Positions 51,140 through 61,039 of a stretch of DNA of 64,000 nt are shown one piece after another. The stretch is from positions 1-64,000 of the forward strand of contig JAJEHX010000007.1 in assembly GCA_022823465.1 (NCBI GenBank). Direction: 5' to 3'. This DNA comes from Candidatus Latescibacterota bacterium (lineage in GTDB: Bacteria > JAAXHH01). Position numbers and translations under genes: made by a program. The notes beneath the pieces are model-generated. The model was not told the DNA's origin, made no database searches, and saw only the letters and a program-made list of their open reading frames with translations. Every line of letters begins with the position of its first letter. The stretch's first letter is position 1.

Positions 51140-51300
51140 GCCAAGGCCCCCGATCGCTCCCGTGCTTGTCGGGACGAGGCTGATAACGGCCTCCATGATT
51201 TCTGTTGCGCACGGTCCTGCTCCGCTGTTTTTTACAAAACTGTTCTTTTCGGGCCCGGCGCATTCCGCCGGGAGAGGGCGCACACGCGCAAGGGAGTTCA

Positions 51301-52278
51301 ATGAAAGCCATTATTCCCGTGGCCGGCAGCGGCAGCCGATTGCGCCCCATCACGCTCGAGATCCCCAAGGCCATGGTCCCCGTTGCGGGGAAGCCGGTAC
51401 TCGGATACATCCTCGACCAGGTAGCTGGCCTGGGTGTTCGCGAGGTCGTGCTGGTCATCTCCCCTTCGGGAGACGCCATCCGCGGGTTCGTCGATCAACG
51501 GGATGACGTCAACGCCCGGTACGTCGTTCAACAAGAGCCCCTGGGAATCGGTCACGCCATCTACCAGTGCCGGTCCCTCGTGGACGACGAGCCCATCCTG
51601 ATCGTGCTGGGCGATGTCATCTATCTCTCGGATTACGCCTTCCTGGGCAGGGAACCGCCGGGCAACGCCATCGGCGTAAAAAGGGTCGAGGGCGACCACA
51701 GGAGGTACGGACTGGTGGAAGTCGCGGACGGCCGGATCACCCGGCTGGTGGAGAAACCCGAACGCCCCATATCGAATCTCGCAATCGCGGGGATTTACTA
51801 TTTCTCCCGGACCGGGCCACTCATGGCGGGACTGGAAAGCCTCGTTCGGTCAGGCAGGAAGACCCGCGACGAGTACCAGCTGACGGACGCGCTGCAGTGG
51901 ATGGTGGAACAGGGTGAGACCCTGTCGCCTTTTGAAGTCGACGACTGGTATGACTGCGGGACGCCGGACCGGCTGCTGGAGGCCAACAGGCGGCTCCTCG
52001 ATCTGAATGGCGGGAGTTGCAGCATACCCGGCAGCGTGATCATCCCGCCTGTCGACATCGCGTCCGACGCCCGGGTCGAACGATCCGTTGTCGGTCCCCA
52101 CGTCGCCATCTCGTCCCAGGCCTCCGTTGCCCGCACCATCGTCCGCGACGCCACCATCGGAGCACAGGCCCGGATCCAAAACTGCGACCTCAGGGGTTCC
52201 ATCGTGACGCCGCGCGCCGTCCTGGCCGACAAAGTGGTACGGAAGTCGGCCGGCGCGCACTGCGAGGTTTTCGTCTGA
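51301..52278 (+). CDS. Sugar nucleotidyltransferase (NTP-transferase) with hexapeptide tail
   Basis: 325 residues. The pyrophosphorylase signature is AIIPVAGSGSRLRPITLEIPK with the loop and Lys of the family; VVQQEPLGIGHAIY and VLGDVIYL supply nucleotide and metal contacts. The C-terminal ~70 residues show hexapeptide repeats of a left-handed beta helix (VERSVVGPHVAISSQASVA). It is probably a glucose-1-phosphate thymidylyl/uridylyl-transferase-like enzyme for surface sugars. GGGAG lies before the ATG at 51301. The GlmL operon ends 160 bases upstream. Confidence 0.88.
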   Translation: MKAIIPVAGSGSRLRPITLEIPKAMVPVAGKPVLGYILDQVAGLGVREVVLVISPSGDAIRGFVDQRDDVNARYVVQQEPLGIGHAIYQCRSLVDDEPILIVLGDVIYLSDYAFLGREPPGNAIGVKRVEGDHRRYGLVEVADGRITRLVEKPERPISNLAIAGIYYFSRTGPLMAGLESLVRSGRKTRDEYQLTDALQWMVEQGETLSPFEVDDWYDCGTPDRLLEANRRLLDLNGGSCSIPGSVIIPPVDIASDARVERSVVGPHVAISSQASVARTIVRDATIGAQARIQNCDLRGSIVTPRAVLADKVVRKSAGAHCEVFV

Positions 52279-52350
52279 ATTCAATATCCAATCGATCGTT
52301 ATTTAACAGACCGTTTCCGATCCGCATGTAGTCCGTTAGGAGCATGACGC

Positions 52351-53493
52351 ATGACACCTGGTTACCTCTTCACTTCCGAATCCGTTACCGAAGGCCATCC
52401 CGACAAGGTCGCCGACCAGATTTCCGACGCGGTGCTTGACGCCGTCATCGAACAGGACCCCTATTCCCGCGTGGCCTGCGAAACTTTCGTCACCACGGGC
52501 CTGGTGGTCGTTGGTGGCGAGATCACGACAGCAGGCTACCTGGACGTTCAGCGCGTGGCGCGAGAGACCGTCAAGAACATTGGGTACACCGACGCCGGTT
52601 TCGGGCTGGACTGGGAGTCCTGCGGCGTGGTCGTTTCCCTCGACCGGCAGTCTGGCGACATCGCCATGGGGGTGGACCGGCAGGGCGCGGGCGACCAGGG
52701 CATGATGTTCGGCTACGCGACCGACGAGACCCCGGAGATGATGCCCCTGCCCATCACCCTGGCCCACCGGCTGACCAGGAACCTCGCGGCGATCCGGAAG
52801 AACGGCGTGGCGCCCTACCTGCGCCCGGACGGCAAATCGCAGGTCACGGTGGAATACGTGGACGGTCGTCCGCAGCGGATCGACACGGTGGTGATCGCCG
52901 CCCAACACGACCCGGACGTCGACAACGAACGGATCAGGGAGGACGTCGTCAACGAGGTGATCGCACCCTCACTGCCGGCAGAGCTGATCGATCCGGGACG
53001 GATCAAGTATCACGTCAACGCGACCGGCCGTTTTGTCACCGGGGGCCCGCAGGGGGACGCCGGCCTGACGGGCCGGAAGATCATCGTGGACACGTACGGC
53101 GGATACTGCCGCCACGGCGGCGGGGCCTATTCGGGCAAGGATCCGACCAAGGTGGACCGCTCGGCTTCCTACGCCGCCCGCTACGTGGCCAAGAACGTCG
53201 TGGCCGCGGGGCTGGCCGGCAAATGCGAGATCCAGCTCGCCTACGTCATCGGCGTGGCCGATCCCGTTTCGGTCAACGTCAATACCTTCGGCACCGGCAC
53301 CGTCGACGACCTGGAGATTACGCGCCTCATCCGCAAGCACTTCGACCTGACGCCCCAGGGTATCATCGAGAGCCTCGACCTGCGCCGCCCGATCTACGGT
53401 CCCACGGCGTCTTACGGCCACTTCGGCCGGAACGAGGCGGGTTTCACCTGGGAGCGCTGCGACAAGGCGGAGGAACTCCGGAACCACGCCTGA
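52351..53493 (+). CDS. metK: S-adenosylmethionine synthetase
   Basis: 380 residues; makes SAM from methionine and ATP. Signatures are [20 protein letters not shown] (ATP/metal), [12 protein letters not shown], and the phosphate loop [29 protein letters not shown] has Cys where Met or Ala is usual. The AGGAG is eight bases from the ATG. Only 72 bases separate it from the preceding gene, with no room for a SAM riboswitch of the common classes. Confidence 0.96.
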   Translation: MTPGYLFTSESVTEGHPDKVADQISDAVLDAVIEQDPYSRVACETFVTTGLVVVGGEITTAGYLDVQRVARETVKNIGYTDAGFGLDWESCGVVVSLDRQSGDIAMGVDRQGAGDQGMMFGYATDETPEMMPLPITLAHRLTRNLAAIRKNGVAPYLRPDGKSQVTVEYVDGRPQRIDTVVIAAQHDPDVDNERIREDVVNEVIAPSLPAELIDPGRIKYHVNATGRFVTGGPQGDAGLTGRKIIVDTYGGYCRHGGGAYSGKDPTKVDRSASYAARYVAKNVVAAGLAGKCEIQLAYVIGVADPVSVNVNTFGTGTVDDLEITRLIRKHFDLTPQGIIESLDLRRPIYGPTASYGHFGRNEAGFTWERCDKAEELRNHA

Positions 53494-53551
53494 GCCGGAT
53501 GGCTGGCCCCGCGGTCGCATTTGCCGCAACTCCAATCGCCAGTCGCCGGTC

Positions 53552-54634
53552 TCATTTCGGCGCCCTGACCAGCAGGACAAGGGCCAGTAATCCGAAGAGG
53601 GCGTTGGCGCCCCATGCCGCCGCCATGGGCGGTAGTAAACCGGCGTGTCCGAAGGCCTGCGCAAAGCGCAACAGGCCCCAGTAGACGAAGCAGATCCCTA
53701 TGCTCAGGGCGAATCCCACCGCTACGCCGCCGCGTCGCAGGTGGGAGGCCAGCGCGCCTCCCAGGAGCACGATGATCAGGCCCGCGGAGGGGAAGGCGAT
53801 CTTCAGGTTGAGGTCCACCAGGTAGCCCTGCACGTCTCCGCCACCACGCCGCACGTTCCGGATCAACTGCGCGAGTTCGCCGTAGCTCATCTCTTCGGGA
53901 CGTTTTTGCCCGCGCAGGAAATCCTCCGGCGTTTCCGACCATCCCTCGGGTTCCAACGCGGCGAATGAGGTGAACCCGGAAAGGCCGCCTCCGATCTGAA
54001 ACCGCCGTTCCACCCCGTTGGAAAGCAGCCATTGCCCATCCGTCCATACGGCGCTTTCCGCGGTGAGCACGCTGGAAATGGAGCCGCCGCTGAATTCGGT
54101 GACGCATATCCCCGTGCCTTTCGCACTGCGTCCGTCGAATACGCGCATATAAGTCTGGCGTCCTCCCTCTCCCCTGAAATACACGTCGTGCCGGACGTGT
54201 TGCTCTTCGCCTCCCTGCATGTCCACGTGTTCCGATTTGATTTCCGCTCTTTTCATGCTCGTATGGGGCACGAGCCACTCACCCGCCCAGAAAAGGCCCG
54301 CGCATACCACGACGCTTACGAGAAGCAGGGGCCGCAGCAACCGGTACAGACTCAGTCCCGACGCTTTCATGGCCGTCAACTCGCCCAGCCTGGTCAGTTG
54401 GCCGAAGGTATAGAGGCTGGCGAGCAGCAGACTGACGGGGATCGTCAGTACGAATATATAGGGCAGGTAATAGACGTAATAGAGCGCGATGTATACCGGC
54501 GCCACGTCGCGGTCCAGGAACCGGTCCAGCTGTTCGATGAGGTCGACGACAAAGAAGATGCTGACGAAGGCGACCAGACTCACGGCGATCGCGGTCACGA
54601 ACAGGCGGAGCACGTACCGGGTGATCAGGGACAT
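53552..54634 (-). CDS. lptG: LPS export permease LptG
   Basis: 360 residues of the YjgP/YjgQ family; with LptF and the LptB ATPase it extracts LPS from the inner membrane. Three N-terminal and three C-terminal membrane helices flank a periplasmic jellyroll domain (about 120-260). RLGELTAMKASGLSLYRLLRP is the coupling-helix region, and HLRRGGVAVGFALSIGICFVYW the conserved C-terminal helix. It follows lptF after 37 bases. I assign G by gene order; the two paralogues are easily swapped. Confidence 0.88.
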   Translation of the reverse strand: MSLITRYVLRLFVTAIAVSLVAFVSIFFVVDLIEQLDRFLDRDVAPVYIALYYVYYLPYIFVLTIPVSLLLASLYTFGQLTRLGELTAMKASGLSLYRLLRPLLLVSVVVCAGLFWAGEWLVPHTSMKRAEIKSEHVDMQGGEEQHVRHDVYFRGEGGRQTYMRVFDGRSAKGTGICVTEFSGGSISSVLTAESAVWTDGQWLLSNGVERRFQIGGGLSGFTSFAALEPEGWSETPEDFLRGQKRPEEMSYGELAQLIRNVRRGGGDVQGYLVDLNLKIAFPSAGLIIVLLGGALASHLRRGGVAVGFALSIGICFVYWGLLRFAQAFGHAGLLPPMAAAWGANALFGLLALVLLVRAPK

Positions 54635-54671
54635 GAAACAGCGTTCCTTTGAAGAGTACGACGCATGCCGG

Positions 54672-55898
54672 TCAGAGGCGGTCCCTGCCAGTAAACCAGA
54701 CCAGGAAGACGCCGGGTACGCCTATGACGATATTCGCCGCCCACATCGCCCAGACCGGATCGAACAGGTCGCGGTCCGCGAGCTCTTCGCCGCCGAGCAG
54801 GCAGGCCCAGTACAGCAGGAAGAAGCACAGGCTGACGCCGACGCTCACGCCTATGCTGCCGCGTCGGAGACGTACCCCCAGCGGCGCGCCGATCAGCACG
54901 AAGACGAGACAGGCCGCTGAAATGGCATACTTCTTGTGTATTTCCACGATGTAGCTGTTTTTCTGCCGCTGCCTCAGCGAGATGGTCCGCTCCGCATCGG
55001 CCCTGGCCGCTTCGACGGAGTCTGTCTTCGCCTCCGAGGGAACCGGACCGGGTTCCAGATGCGCCGCGACCTCGTCTATCTCAAGCTGCCATTCATCGAT
55101 CTTGTCACGCATCATCTCGATGTTCAGCTCGCGGTCGCCCCGGATTCCCGCCTCCGACCGCTGCACGCCACTCGGTCTGGTGTGAATCGCAAACCGCTGC
55201 CGCTCAAAGACTTCCTTGAAATAGCGCCCCGAAGATTCGTCCTGTTGCAGCAATTCTCCGTCGTAAAGCATCAGGTCGATCCGGCTGCCCGTATCGTTGA
55301 CGTGAAATTCACCGGACTTCGCCGTCATGAGGCGCGGGTAGCGCATGTTCGCCGTCTCGTAGATGGTGATGCTGTCAATTTCGTTGTTCCGCGGGTTGAT
55401 CCGGTCGATCAATATGCTGTATCCCGGAATGTCCTTCATGAATATGCCCGCGGTGAAGAGCAGCGTGGGACGCGCCCGGTGGATATCGTTCATGAGCGAC
55501 CGCGCCCGGTAATTGGCTTCGGGAAGAATGACGTCCATGAAGTACAGATGCCCGGTTCCCAGGAGGATACCCGATACCAGGACAGGCGAAATCATCTGGA
55601 AGAAACTGACGCCTCCCGCCTTGAACGCCGTGACTTCGTTATCGGCCGAAAGCCGGCCGAAGGCCATGAGGCTCGCGACCAGTACGGACATGGGAACCGA
55701 AACGGCGACGATCCAGGCCAGGTTGAGGAAGAACACCTCGAGCACGATAAACAGGTCGAGGTTCTTCCCGATGATGAGGTCGGCAATCTGAAATATGATG
55801 TCCATCACGAGGATGAACGTGATGATCACGAAGGAAAACAGAAAGGGCCCGACGTGCGCTTTGAAAACGTATCGGTAGAGATGAACCGGGAGGGTCAT
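54672..55898 (-). CDS. lptF: LPS export permease LptF
   Basis: 408 residues, same fold as the next gene. The coupling region is FGRLSADNEVTAFKAGGVSFFQM, and the C-terminal IGAPLGVRLRRGSIGVSVGVSLCFFLLYW is diagnostic. The periplasmic part is longer than in LptG and contains a charged insertion of about 60 residues near 225-285 (DKIDEWQLEIDEVAAHLEPG). Its presence implies an LPS-bearing outer membrane. The start is ATG 55898; no good ribosome site is visible. Confidence 0.88.
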   Translation of the reverse strand: MTLPVHLYRYVFKAHVGPFLFSFVIITFILVMDIIFQIADLIIGKNLDLFIVLEVFFLNLAWIVAVSVPMSVLVASLMAFGRLSADNEVTAFKAGGVSFFQMISPVLVSGILLGTGHLYFMDVILPEANYRARSLMNDIHRARPTLLFTAGIFMKDIPGYSILIDRINPRNNEIDSITIYETANMRYPRLMTAKSGEFHVNDTGSRIDLMLYDGELLQQDESSGRYFKEVFERQRFAIHTRPSGVQRSEAGIRGDRELNIEMMRDKIDEWQLEIDEVAAHLEPGPVPSEAKTDSVEAARADAERTISLRQRQKNSYIVEIHKKYAISAACLVFVLIGAPLGVRLRRGSIGVSVGVSLCFFLLYWACLLGGEELADRDLFDPVWAMWAANIVIGVPGVFLVWFTGRDRL

Positions 55899-56075
55899 GG
55901 GTCAATCCGGCGGATAGGCCGGGGCAGGGGATTCCGACGAGTCCGATGTCGAGTTCGTAGACTTTGGTTACGATGTTTTCATGGGTCTCTCGACTAAACG
56001 AATATACCGCGCGGCACTAAGGAGAAGCAAGCTGTTTTATCCTGCGCGACTGTCCGTATTTACAGGGAAATTCGC

Positions 56076-56104
56076 TTGACTTGCCGTACGTGTCGCGCTA
56101 TACT
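56076..56104 (+). promoter_or_regulatory. ssb promoter
   Basis: TTGACT (56076-56081) and TATACT (56099-56104) with exactly 17 bases between, 35 bases before the ssb start. This is the best sigma70-type match in the window. Confidence 0.75.
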
Positions 56105-56138
56105 CATCTCATTCATTTCAAGATAAGGAGCATCTTCG

Positions 56139-56576
56139 ATGGCCAGTTTGAATAAAGTCATTCTGATCGGTAATCTCGGCGCGGATCCCGAAATGAGGTA
56201 CACGCCTTCCGGCCGGGCCGTGGTCAATTTCCGCATGGCCACTACGCGCCAGTGGAACACCCAGGACGGAGAACGGCGGGAAGAAACGGAATGGCACCGG
56301 ATCGTAGCCTTTTCGAAACTGGCGGAGATCTGCGGCCAGTATCTCAAGAAAGGCGCTCCGGTGTATGTCGAAGGACGGCTGCAAACCCGTTCCTGGGAGG
56401 ACCAGAGCGGGATGAAACGATATACGACCGAGATCGTCGCGAACGAGATGCAAATGCTGAGTGCCCGCCAGCAGAGCGACGTTGCATCTGACCCGCCCGG
56501 AGGAGTAGGCAGTACAGCGCCGGAATCGCCGCCTTCCGCACCTGATTCCGGGGCCGACGACGACCTTCCGTTTTGA
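56139..56576 (+). CDS. ssb: Single-stranded DNA-binding protein
   Basis: 145 residues. The OB fold occupies ~1-108 ([58 protein letters not shown]). A short flexible linker ends in the acidic tip DDDLPF, which recruits partner proteins. AAGGAG precedes the ATG and a strong promoter lies just upstream. It is divergent from lptF. Confidence 0.96.
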   Translation: MASLNKVILIGNLGADPEMRYTPSGRAVVNFRMATTRQWNTQDGERREETEWHRIVAFSKLAEICGQYLKKGAPVYVEGRLQTRSWEDQSGMKRYTTEIVANEMQMLSARQQSDVASDPPGGVGSTAPESPPSAPDSGADDDLPF

Positions 56577-56645
56577 CGCCAATCGAGGGATAGTCCGTTT
56601 CCGCAGCCGGTTGCTCCTTCCATCGTGGGCCTGTAGTGAGAACCC

Positions 56646-57344
56646 ATGACCGTTAGACTTAGCGGCAACGGACTTCCTCGAATAACGATGCTCATTGCCC
56701 GGCAGGAATCCGTCGAGCCGCTGATCAGGTGGCTGAGCGGCGCGGGTTATCCGCTTGCGGAACTGCATTACTCCGTCGTTGAAGACCTCCACGCCCGTAT
56801 TCCCGAATCGGACGTCCTGCTCATCCATACGGACCGTCCAGGGTCGGACCTTCCCTTTGTGATGGATGAATTGCAGTCGCGGCAGTTCCGGCAGGTCCCC
56901 GCTGTAATCGTGCTGACCGGCTGCGACGCCATAGGCGATCTCGATGTCACCCGGGGAATTGACGATTTCATCTGCGCGCCGTACAATATCCGCGAGTTCG
57001 ACCTGCGTCTCAAGAACGTCCTCTGGCGCCGCCACAGCGTGCAGATTCAGGATATGATCGTCTGGGGCGATCTGCTGATCAACCTGGGCAACTACGAAGT
57101 TACGATCCGGGGCAAGGCGATCGACCTGACCCTCAAGGAATACGAACTGCTCAAACACCTGGCCCGGCACAGAGGACGGGTGTTCACGCGGGATGAATTG
57201 CTGACTGCCGTCTGGGGATACGATTATTTCAGCGGCACGAGGACGGTGGATGTGCACGTGAGGCGGCTGCGGATGAAGATCGAGCGCCACGGTGTGCATA
57301 TCATCACGACCGTCCGGGGGGTCGGGTACAAGTTCGGTGACTGA
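56646..57344 (+). CDS. OmpR/PhoB-like regulator with degenerate, aspartate-less receiver
   Basis: 232 residues. The C-terminal ~100 are a clear winged-helix DNA-binding domain (LTLKEYELLKHLARHRGRVFTRDELL, TRTVDVHVRRLRMKIE, GVGYKF). The N-terminal half is receiver-like but has lost its phosphorylation residues. The strand that should end in the acceptor Asp reads DVLLIHTDRPG, with His at that place, and the KP motif is changed to APYNIREF. No histidine kinase is adjacent. It probably works by another signal or constitutively. The next gene, a TPR lipoprotein, starts two bases after its stop. Confidence 0.82.
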   Translation: MTVRLSGNGLPRITMLIARQESVEPLIRWLSGAGYPLAELHYSVVEDLHARIPESDVLLIHTDRPGSDLPFVMDELQSRQFRQVPAVIVLTGCDAIGDLDVTRGIDDFICAPYNIREFDLRLKNVLWRRHSVQIQDMIVWGDLLINLGNYEVTIRGKAIDLTLKEYELLKHLARHRGRVFTRDELLTAVWGYDYFSGTRTVDVHVRRLRMKIERHGVHIITTVRGVGYKFGD

Positions 57345-57345
57345 C

Positions 57346-59088
57346 ATGCGTAAAACCTCGTTGATCCTATTCGCTTCTGCCTGCGTGATATTCGGGTGCG
57401 CGTACTACAATACCTTTTACAACGCCAAGAAGGCGTTTGAGGAAGGGGAGCGTATACGGATCAACCTGCAGACGCCTGACGGCAGTTTACCTCCCCTGGC
57501 CGTCGCCTCCTACGAACTCGCGATCGAGAACGCCGGCCTTGTCCTGCGGGATCATTCGGGAAGCTCCCTGGTCGACGACGCGCTGGTCCTGATCGGCGAC
57601 GCCCGGGCGATACAGGGACAGCATCTCCAGGCCATCAAGCGGTATGAGCAAGTGCTCAGGCTCTTCCCCGACAGCGAGTTCGTTTCGCACTGCCTTTTTT
57701 CGCTGGGCAGAAGCCACTTCGACGCGGGCGATCCCCTTCAGGCCGATGAACTGCTGGATCGTTTCATACGGGAATACCCCGGCAGCGACCGGGCCCCCGA
57801 CGCCTATATGCTCAGAGGCGAGATCGCCTTCGACAACGGACGGTACGAGGAGGCCGTCGCGCGATTCGAAGCCTACCTCGCGATCCATCCCGGCGACGAC
57901 CGCCAGGCGGAGGCCCTGCACTACATCGGGCGGTCAAACCTCGAATTGAATCGCTTCGATGAGGCGAGGTCCCTTTTCGAGCGGGTCATCGCGCAGGCCC
58001 GGACGCAGACGTTGAGGTACCGGGCGGAATTCATGGTGGGGGAGAGCCTTCGCCGCGAGGGCGAATATGGCGCCGCGCTCGCAGTATTCGAAATGTTGCT
58101 GGCACAGCGGGATTACGCGGGTTACCGCCCCGAAGTCATGCTGTCCATGGCCGCGTGCCAGGTCGGCCTGGGCGTGGTTGAAGCAGCCATATCCCGCTAC
58201 GTGACCATCGTGTCCGAATTCGAAGACGATCGCGACTACGGCGAGGAAGTATCGCGGGCCATGTACGAACTCGCCGAACTGTACAGAAACTCTGGCAGAC
58301 TGGAGTTTGCGGAGCAGCATTACGCGGACGCGCTCCGCAAGAGTCCGCGGGAATACTGGGTCGGTAATGAAGCGGAAAGAAAAAACCGTGCCATAGGCGA
58401 ACTGCGTCGCTTAAACGGCAATCTGGAGAATATGTTGAGTGCGCTGGCATCGACGAAGGCGCGCGAAGACGGCGGACCGGGCCACGCTTCGAATATGGCG
58501 AGGCTTACGGAAAACGTGGTCGGGATTCGTTTTCAACTGGCCGAGCACTACCTGTTCCAGCTGGACATGGCCGATTCCGCGTTGAGTCAGTATCGATCCA
58601 TCGAAATCGAATCCGGCGACCCTGCTCTGGCCGCCAGGGCAGCCTTTGCGAGAGCCTGGGTACTCGACGAAGTGGTAGGGGATCCTGCGCGGGCAAACGC
58701 CGTCTACGATGCCATTACGGAGCGGTATGCAGGGACGGACCACGCCGTGGAGGCGGCCATCGTGCTGTCGAGACCGATCGAGGGCGAGCTTCCCGAGGAG
58801 CGGTTGTTCGCCGAGGCGGAAAGGTTGCTGTTCGAAGCGGACCGGCCCGACTCCGCGCGCGGGCTATACGACCTGGTCGTCAGCCGCTATCCGGACGGGG
58901 AGTACGCGCCGCGGGCGCTCTATGCGCTGGGATGGCTCGCCGAGACGCGTTTCGGCGAGCCGGAGACGGCCCTGGAACGCTATCGCGACATCGTGGAACG
59001 CTATCCCGGGTCGGACCAGGCGAAATCTGTCCGCGACAAGATTCGCCTGATGGAAGCGCTGCGCCAGGGCGCGGAGCCCGACAAATGA
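57346..59088 (+). CDS. TPR-repeat lipoprotein
   Basis: 580 residues. MRKTSLILFASACVIFGCAY gives a signal peptide with lipobox IFGC, so the mature protein is lipid-anchored at the Cys. The YYNTFYNAKKAFEEGE that follows is typical of envelope TPR lipoproteins in FCB-group bacteria. TPR-like pairs run through most of the length (for example ALVLIGDARAIQGQHLQAIK, AEALHYIGRSNLELNRFDEA, ALYALGWLAETRFGEPETAL). It is likely an envelope scaffold similar in layout to BamD or YbgF-type proteins. It starts two bases after the regulator stop. Confidence 0.85.
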   Translation: MRKTSLILFASACVIFGCAYYNTFYNAKKAFEEGERIRINLQTPDGSLPPLAVASYELAIENAGLVLRDHSGSSLVDDALVLIGDARAIQGQHLQAIKRYEQVLRLFPDSEFVSHCLFSLGRSHFDAGDPLQADELLDRFIREYPGSDRAPDAYMLRGEIAFDNGRYEEAVARFEAYLAIHPGDDRQAEALHYIGRSNLELNRFDEARSLFERVIAQARTQTLRYRAEFMVGESLRREGEYGAALAVFEMLLAQRDYAGYRPEVMLSMAACQVGLGVVEAAISRYVTIVSEFEDDRDYGEEVSRAMYELAELYRNSGRLEFAEQHYADALRKSPREYWVGNEAERKNRAIGELRRLNGNLENMLSALASTKAREDGGPGHASNMARLTENVVGIRFQLAEHYLFQLDMADSALSQYRSIEIESGDPALAARAAFARAWVLDEVVGDPARANAVYDAITERYAGTDHAVEAAIVLSRPIEGELPEERLFAEAERLLFEADRPDSARGLYDLVVSRYPDGEYAPRALYALGWLAETRFGEPETALERYRDIVERYPGSDQAKSVRDKIRLMEALRQGAEPDK

Positions 59089-59231
59089 TGCTTTGACTTT
59101 CGGCCGCACAGGCTGTATTGTAATTGAGCGAAAGCTGGAAGGCCATACGCCCCGGAACATCGCGGCCGCCGTGAAGACCGGCCCGCGGTTTCCGGATGCG
59201 AACCGAATCCCTCCGCCTCACAGCAGCGAGC

Positions 59232-60092
59232 ATGTCGACCATCCCCATCTGCCAGTCTGACGCCGAGATCCTGTCCAACCGTGAAATCGGTCCCGGCCTT
59301 TTCTGGATCGACCTGCTGGCGCCCGATATCACCCGCCACGCCCTGCCCGGACATTTCGTACACCTGGTCGTTTCCGACGTTTCCGAGGACAGCAGCCGGC
59401 AGGTCTGGCTCCGTCACACCCCCCTGCTCAGGCGTCCGTTCAGCATCGCCGAACGGGATCCGGATAACGGCATATTCGGGCTCATCTACCGGATCGTCGG
59501 CGGCGGAACCGAGATCCTCGCGACGCGGCGCAGCGGAGAACGGGTCGACGTACTCGGCCCCCTGGGACGGGCGCTGGAACCATTGCAGTCCGGACGGCCC
59601 GCGATCATGGTGGCGGGGGGCGTCGGCGTGGCCCCTTTTCTTTCCCTGGCGCAGGAGACGGTCAGGGACGGCCGGGCGCGCCCGGAAGAGATGACCGTGT
59701 TGTTCGGCGCGGCGACGGCAGGCCTGCTGAGCGGGGAAGAAAAGTTCCGCAAGCTGGGACTCCACGTCAAACTGGCAACCGATGACGGCTCGACCGGATA
59801 TCACGGCCTCGTGACGAGCCTGCTGGAGCGGGAACTGGACCGGTCGCCCGACGGCTGCGCCTATCTCTATGCCTGCGGACCGACGCCCATGATGCGGCGC
59901 TGCCAGGAAATCGCCCGGGACGAAGGGATCGCCGGGCAGGTCTCTCTGGAAGGGATCATGCCCTGTGGCGTGGGCGTCTGCATGGCCTGTGTCGTACCGT
60001 GCGTCGAACCCGGAGATCGATTGTCTCCCCATCGCTACGAGCGGGTGTGCGACACCGGACCGGTGTTCGACATGCAGGAGGTGGTGTTGTGA
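59232..60092 (+). CDS. pyrK: Dihydroorotate dehydrogenase electron-transfer subunit
   Basis: About 286 residues; FAD- and [2Fe-2S]-containing partner of class 1B PyrD that passes electrons to NAD+. The FAD site is RRPFSIA and the NAD domain IMVAGGVGVAPFL, YACGPTPMMRRC. The C-terminal iron-sulfur ligands are C-x4-C-x2-C in PCGVGVCMAC with a later Cys in ERVCDTGP. Start at ATG 59232 (weak site). Its TGA overlaps the pyrD GTG by four bases. Confidence 0.93.
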   Translation: MSTIPICQSDAEILSNREIGPGLFWIDLLAPDITRHALPGHFVHLVVSDVSEDSSRQVWLRHTPLLRRPFSIAERDPDNGIFGLIYRIVGGGTEILATRRSGERVDVLGPLGRALEPLQSGRPAIMVAGGVGVAPFLSLAQETVRDGRARPEEMTVLFGAATAGLLSGEEKFRKLGLHVKLATDDGSTGYHGLVTSLLERELDRSPDGCAYLYACGPTPMMRRCQEIARDEGIAGQVSLEGIMPCGVGVCMACVVPCVEPGDRLSPHRYERVCDTGPVFDMQEVVL

Positions 60093-61039
60093 AGACAGGG
60101 CCCGACTTGACCGTAAACCTTGGATCGTGCGTACTGAAGAACCCGGTCCTTGCCGCCTCGGGCACCTTCGGATACGGATCCGAGTACGGCCGCTTCGTGG
60201 ATCTTTCTGATTTCGGCGGCATCGTCACGAAAACGCTCACGCCGGAACCCTGGCCCGGCAATCCGCCGCCCCGGGCCGCCGAAACGGCCGCCGGCATGCT
60301 CAATTCCATTGGGTTGCAGAACGTGGGCGTGGATGCTTTCGTCCGGGACAAGATGCCGTACCTGAGAGAAATCGATACCGCGTTGATCGTGAACGTGGGC
60401 GGAGGCCCCGTAGAGGAGTTCGTCCGTGTGACAGAACGCCTGGCGGACTGTGAAGGCATCGATGCCCTGGAGATCAACATGTCCTGTCCGAACGTCTCGG
60501 GTGGGATGGACTTCAGTACCGATCCCCGGCGCGCGGCAGGACTTGTTACCGCGCTCCGCACGATCACGGACCTGCCGATTGTCGCGAAGCTGACTCCGAA
60601 CGTCACGGATATCGCGCAAATCGCCCGCAGCGTGGAAGATGCCGGGGCCGACGCGATTTCCGCCATCAACACCCTTCGAGGCATGGCGGTGGACATCCGC
60701 ACGCGCCGCCCCCTGCTCGGCGCCGTAACGGGCGGTCTTTCCGGTCCGGCCATCAAGCCCGTGGCCATGGCGGCCGTTTACAGGATCGCCCGCCAGGTGG
60801 ACATCCCGGTCATCGGAATCGGCGGCATCATGAGCGGCGAAGACGCCGTGGAGTTCCTCGTGGCCGGCGCCACCGCCGTCCAGGTCGGAACGGCCAGCTT
60901 CGTCGAGCCCGGTGCCGGCGCCTCGGTCGCGCAGGAGATGGCCGACTGGTGCGCTGCGTCGGACGTGCAATCGGTCCGAGATCTTATCGGAAGCATACAA
61001 ATCCCGCCACAAGAGGATGCGCCATGTCACCCTTCGTAG
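60089..61039 (+). CDS. pyrD: Dihydroorotate dehydrogenase, class 1B
   Basis: 316 residues; oxidises dihydroorotate to orotate with FMN. Motifs: LAASGTFGYGSEYG at the start, the base Cys in EINMSCPNVSGG (class 1 uses Cys), NTLRGMAVD and GIGGIMSGEDAVEFLVAGA for FMN phosphate. It begins with GTG overlapping the pyrK stop (GTGA), with AGGAGG inside pyrK, and itself overlaps pyrF by 16 bases. Three consecutive genes thus make UMP from dihydroorotate apart from PyrE. Confidence 0.94.
   Translation: MKTGPDLTVNLGSCVLKNPVLAASGTFGYGSEYGRFVDLSDFGGIVTKTLTPEPWPGNPPPRAAETAAGMLNSIGLQNVGVDAFVRDKMPYLREIDTALIVNVGGGPVEEFVRVTERLADCEGIDALEINMSCPNVSGGMDFSTDPRRAAGLVTALRTITDLPIVAKLTPNVTDIAQIARSVEDAGADAISAINTLRGMAVDIRTRRPLLGAVTGGLSGPAIKPVAMAAVYRIARQVDIPVIGIGGIMSGEDAVEFLVAGATAVQVGTASFVEPGAGASVAQEMADWCAASDVQSVRDLIGSIQIPPQEDAPCHPS

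Noticed and set aside
52279-52350. Possible SAM riboswitch before metK
   Set aside because: Only 72 bases are available, and no typical stem arrangement or terminator is visible.
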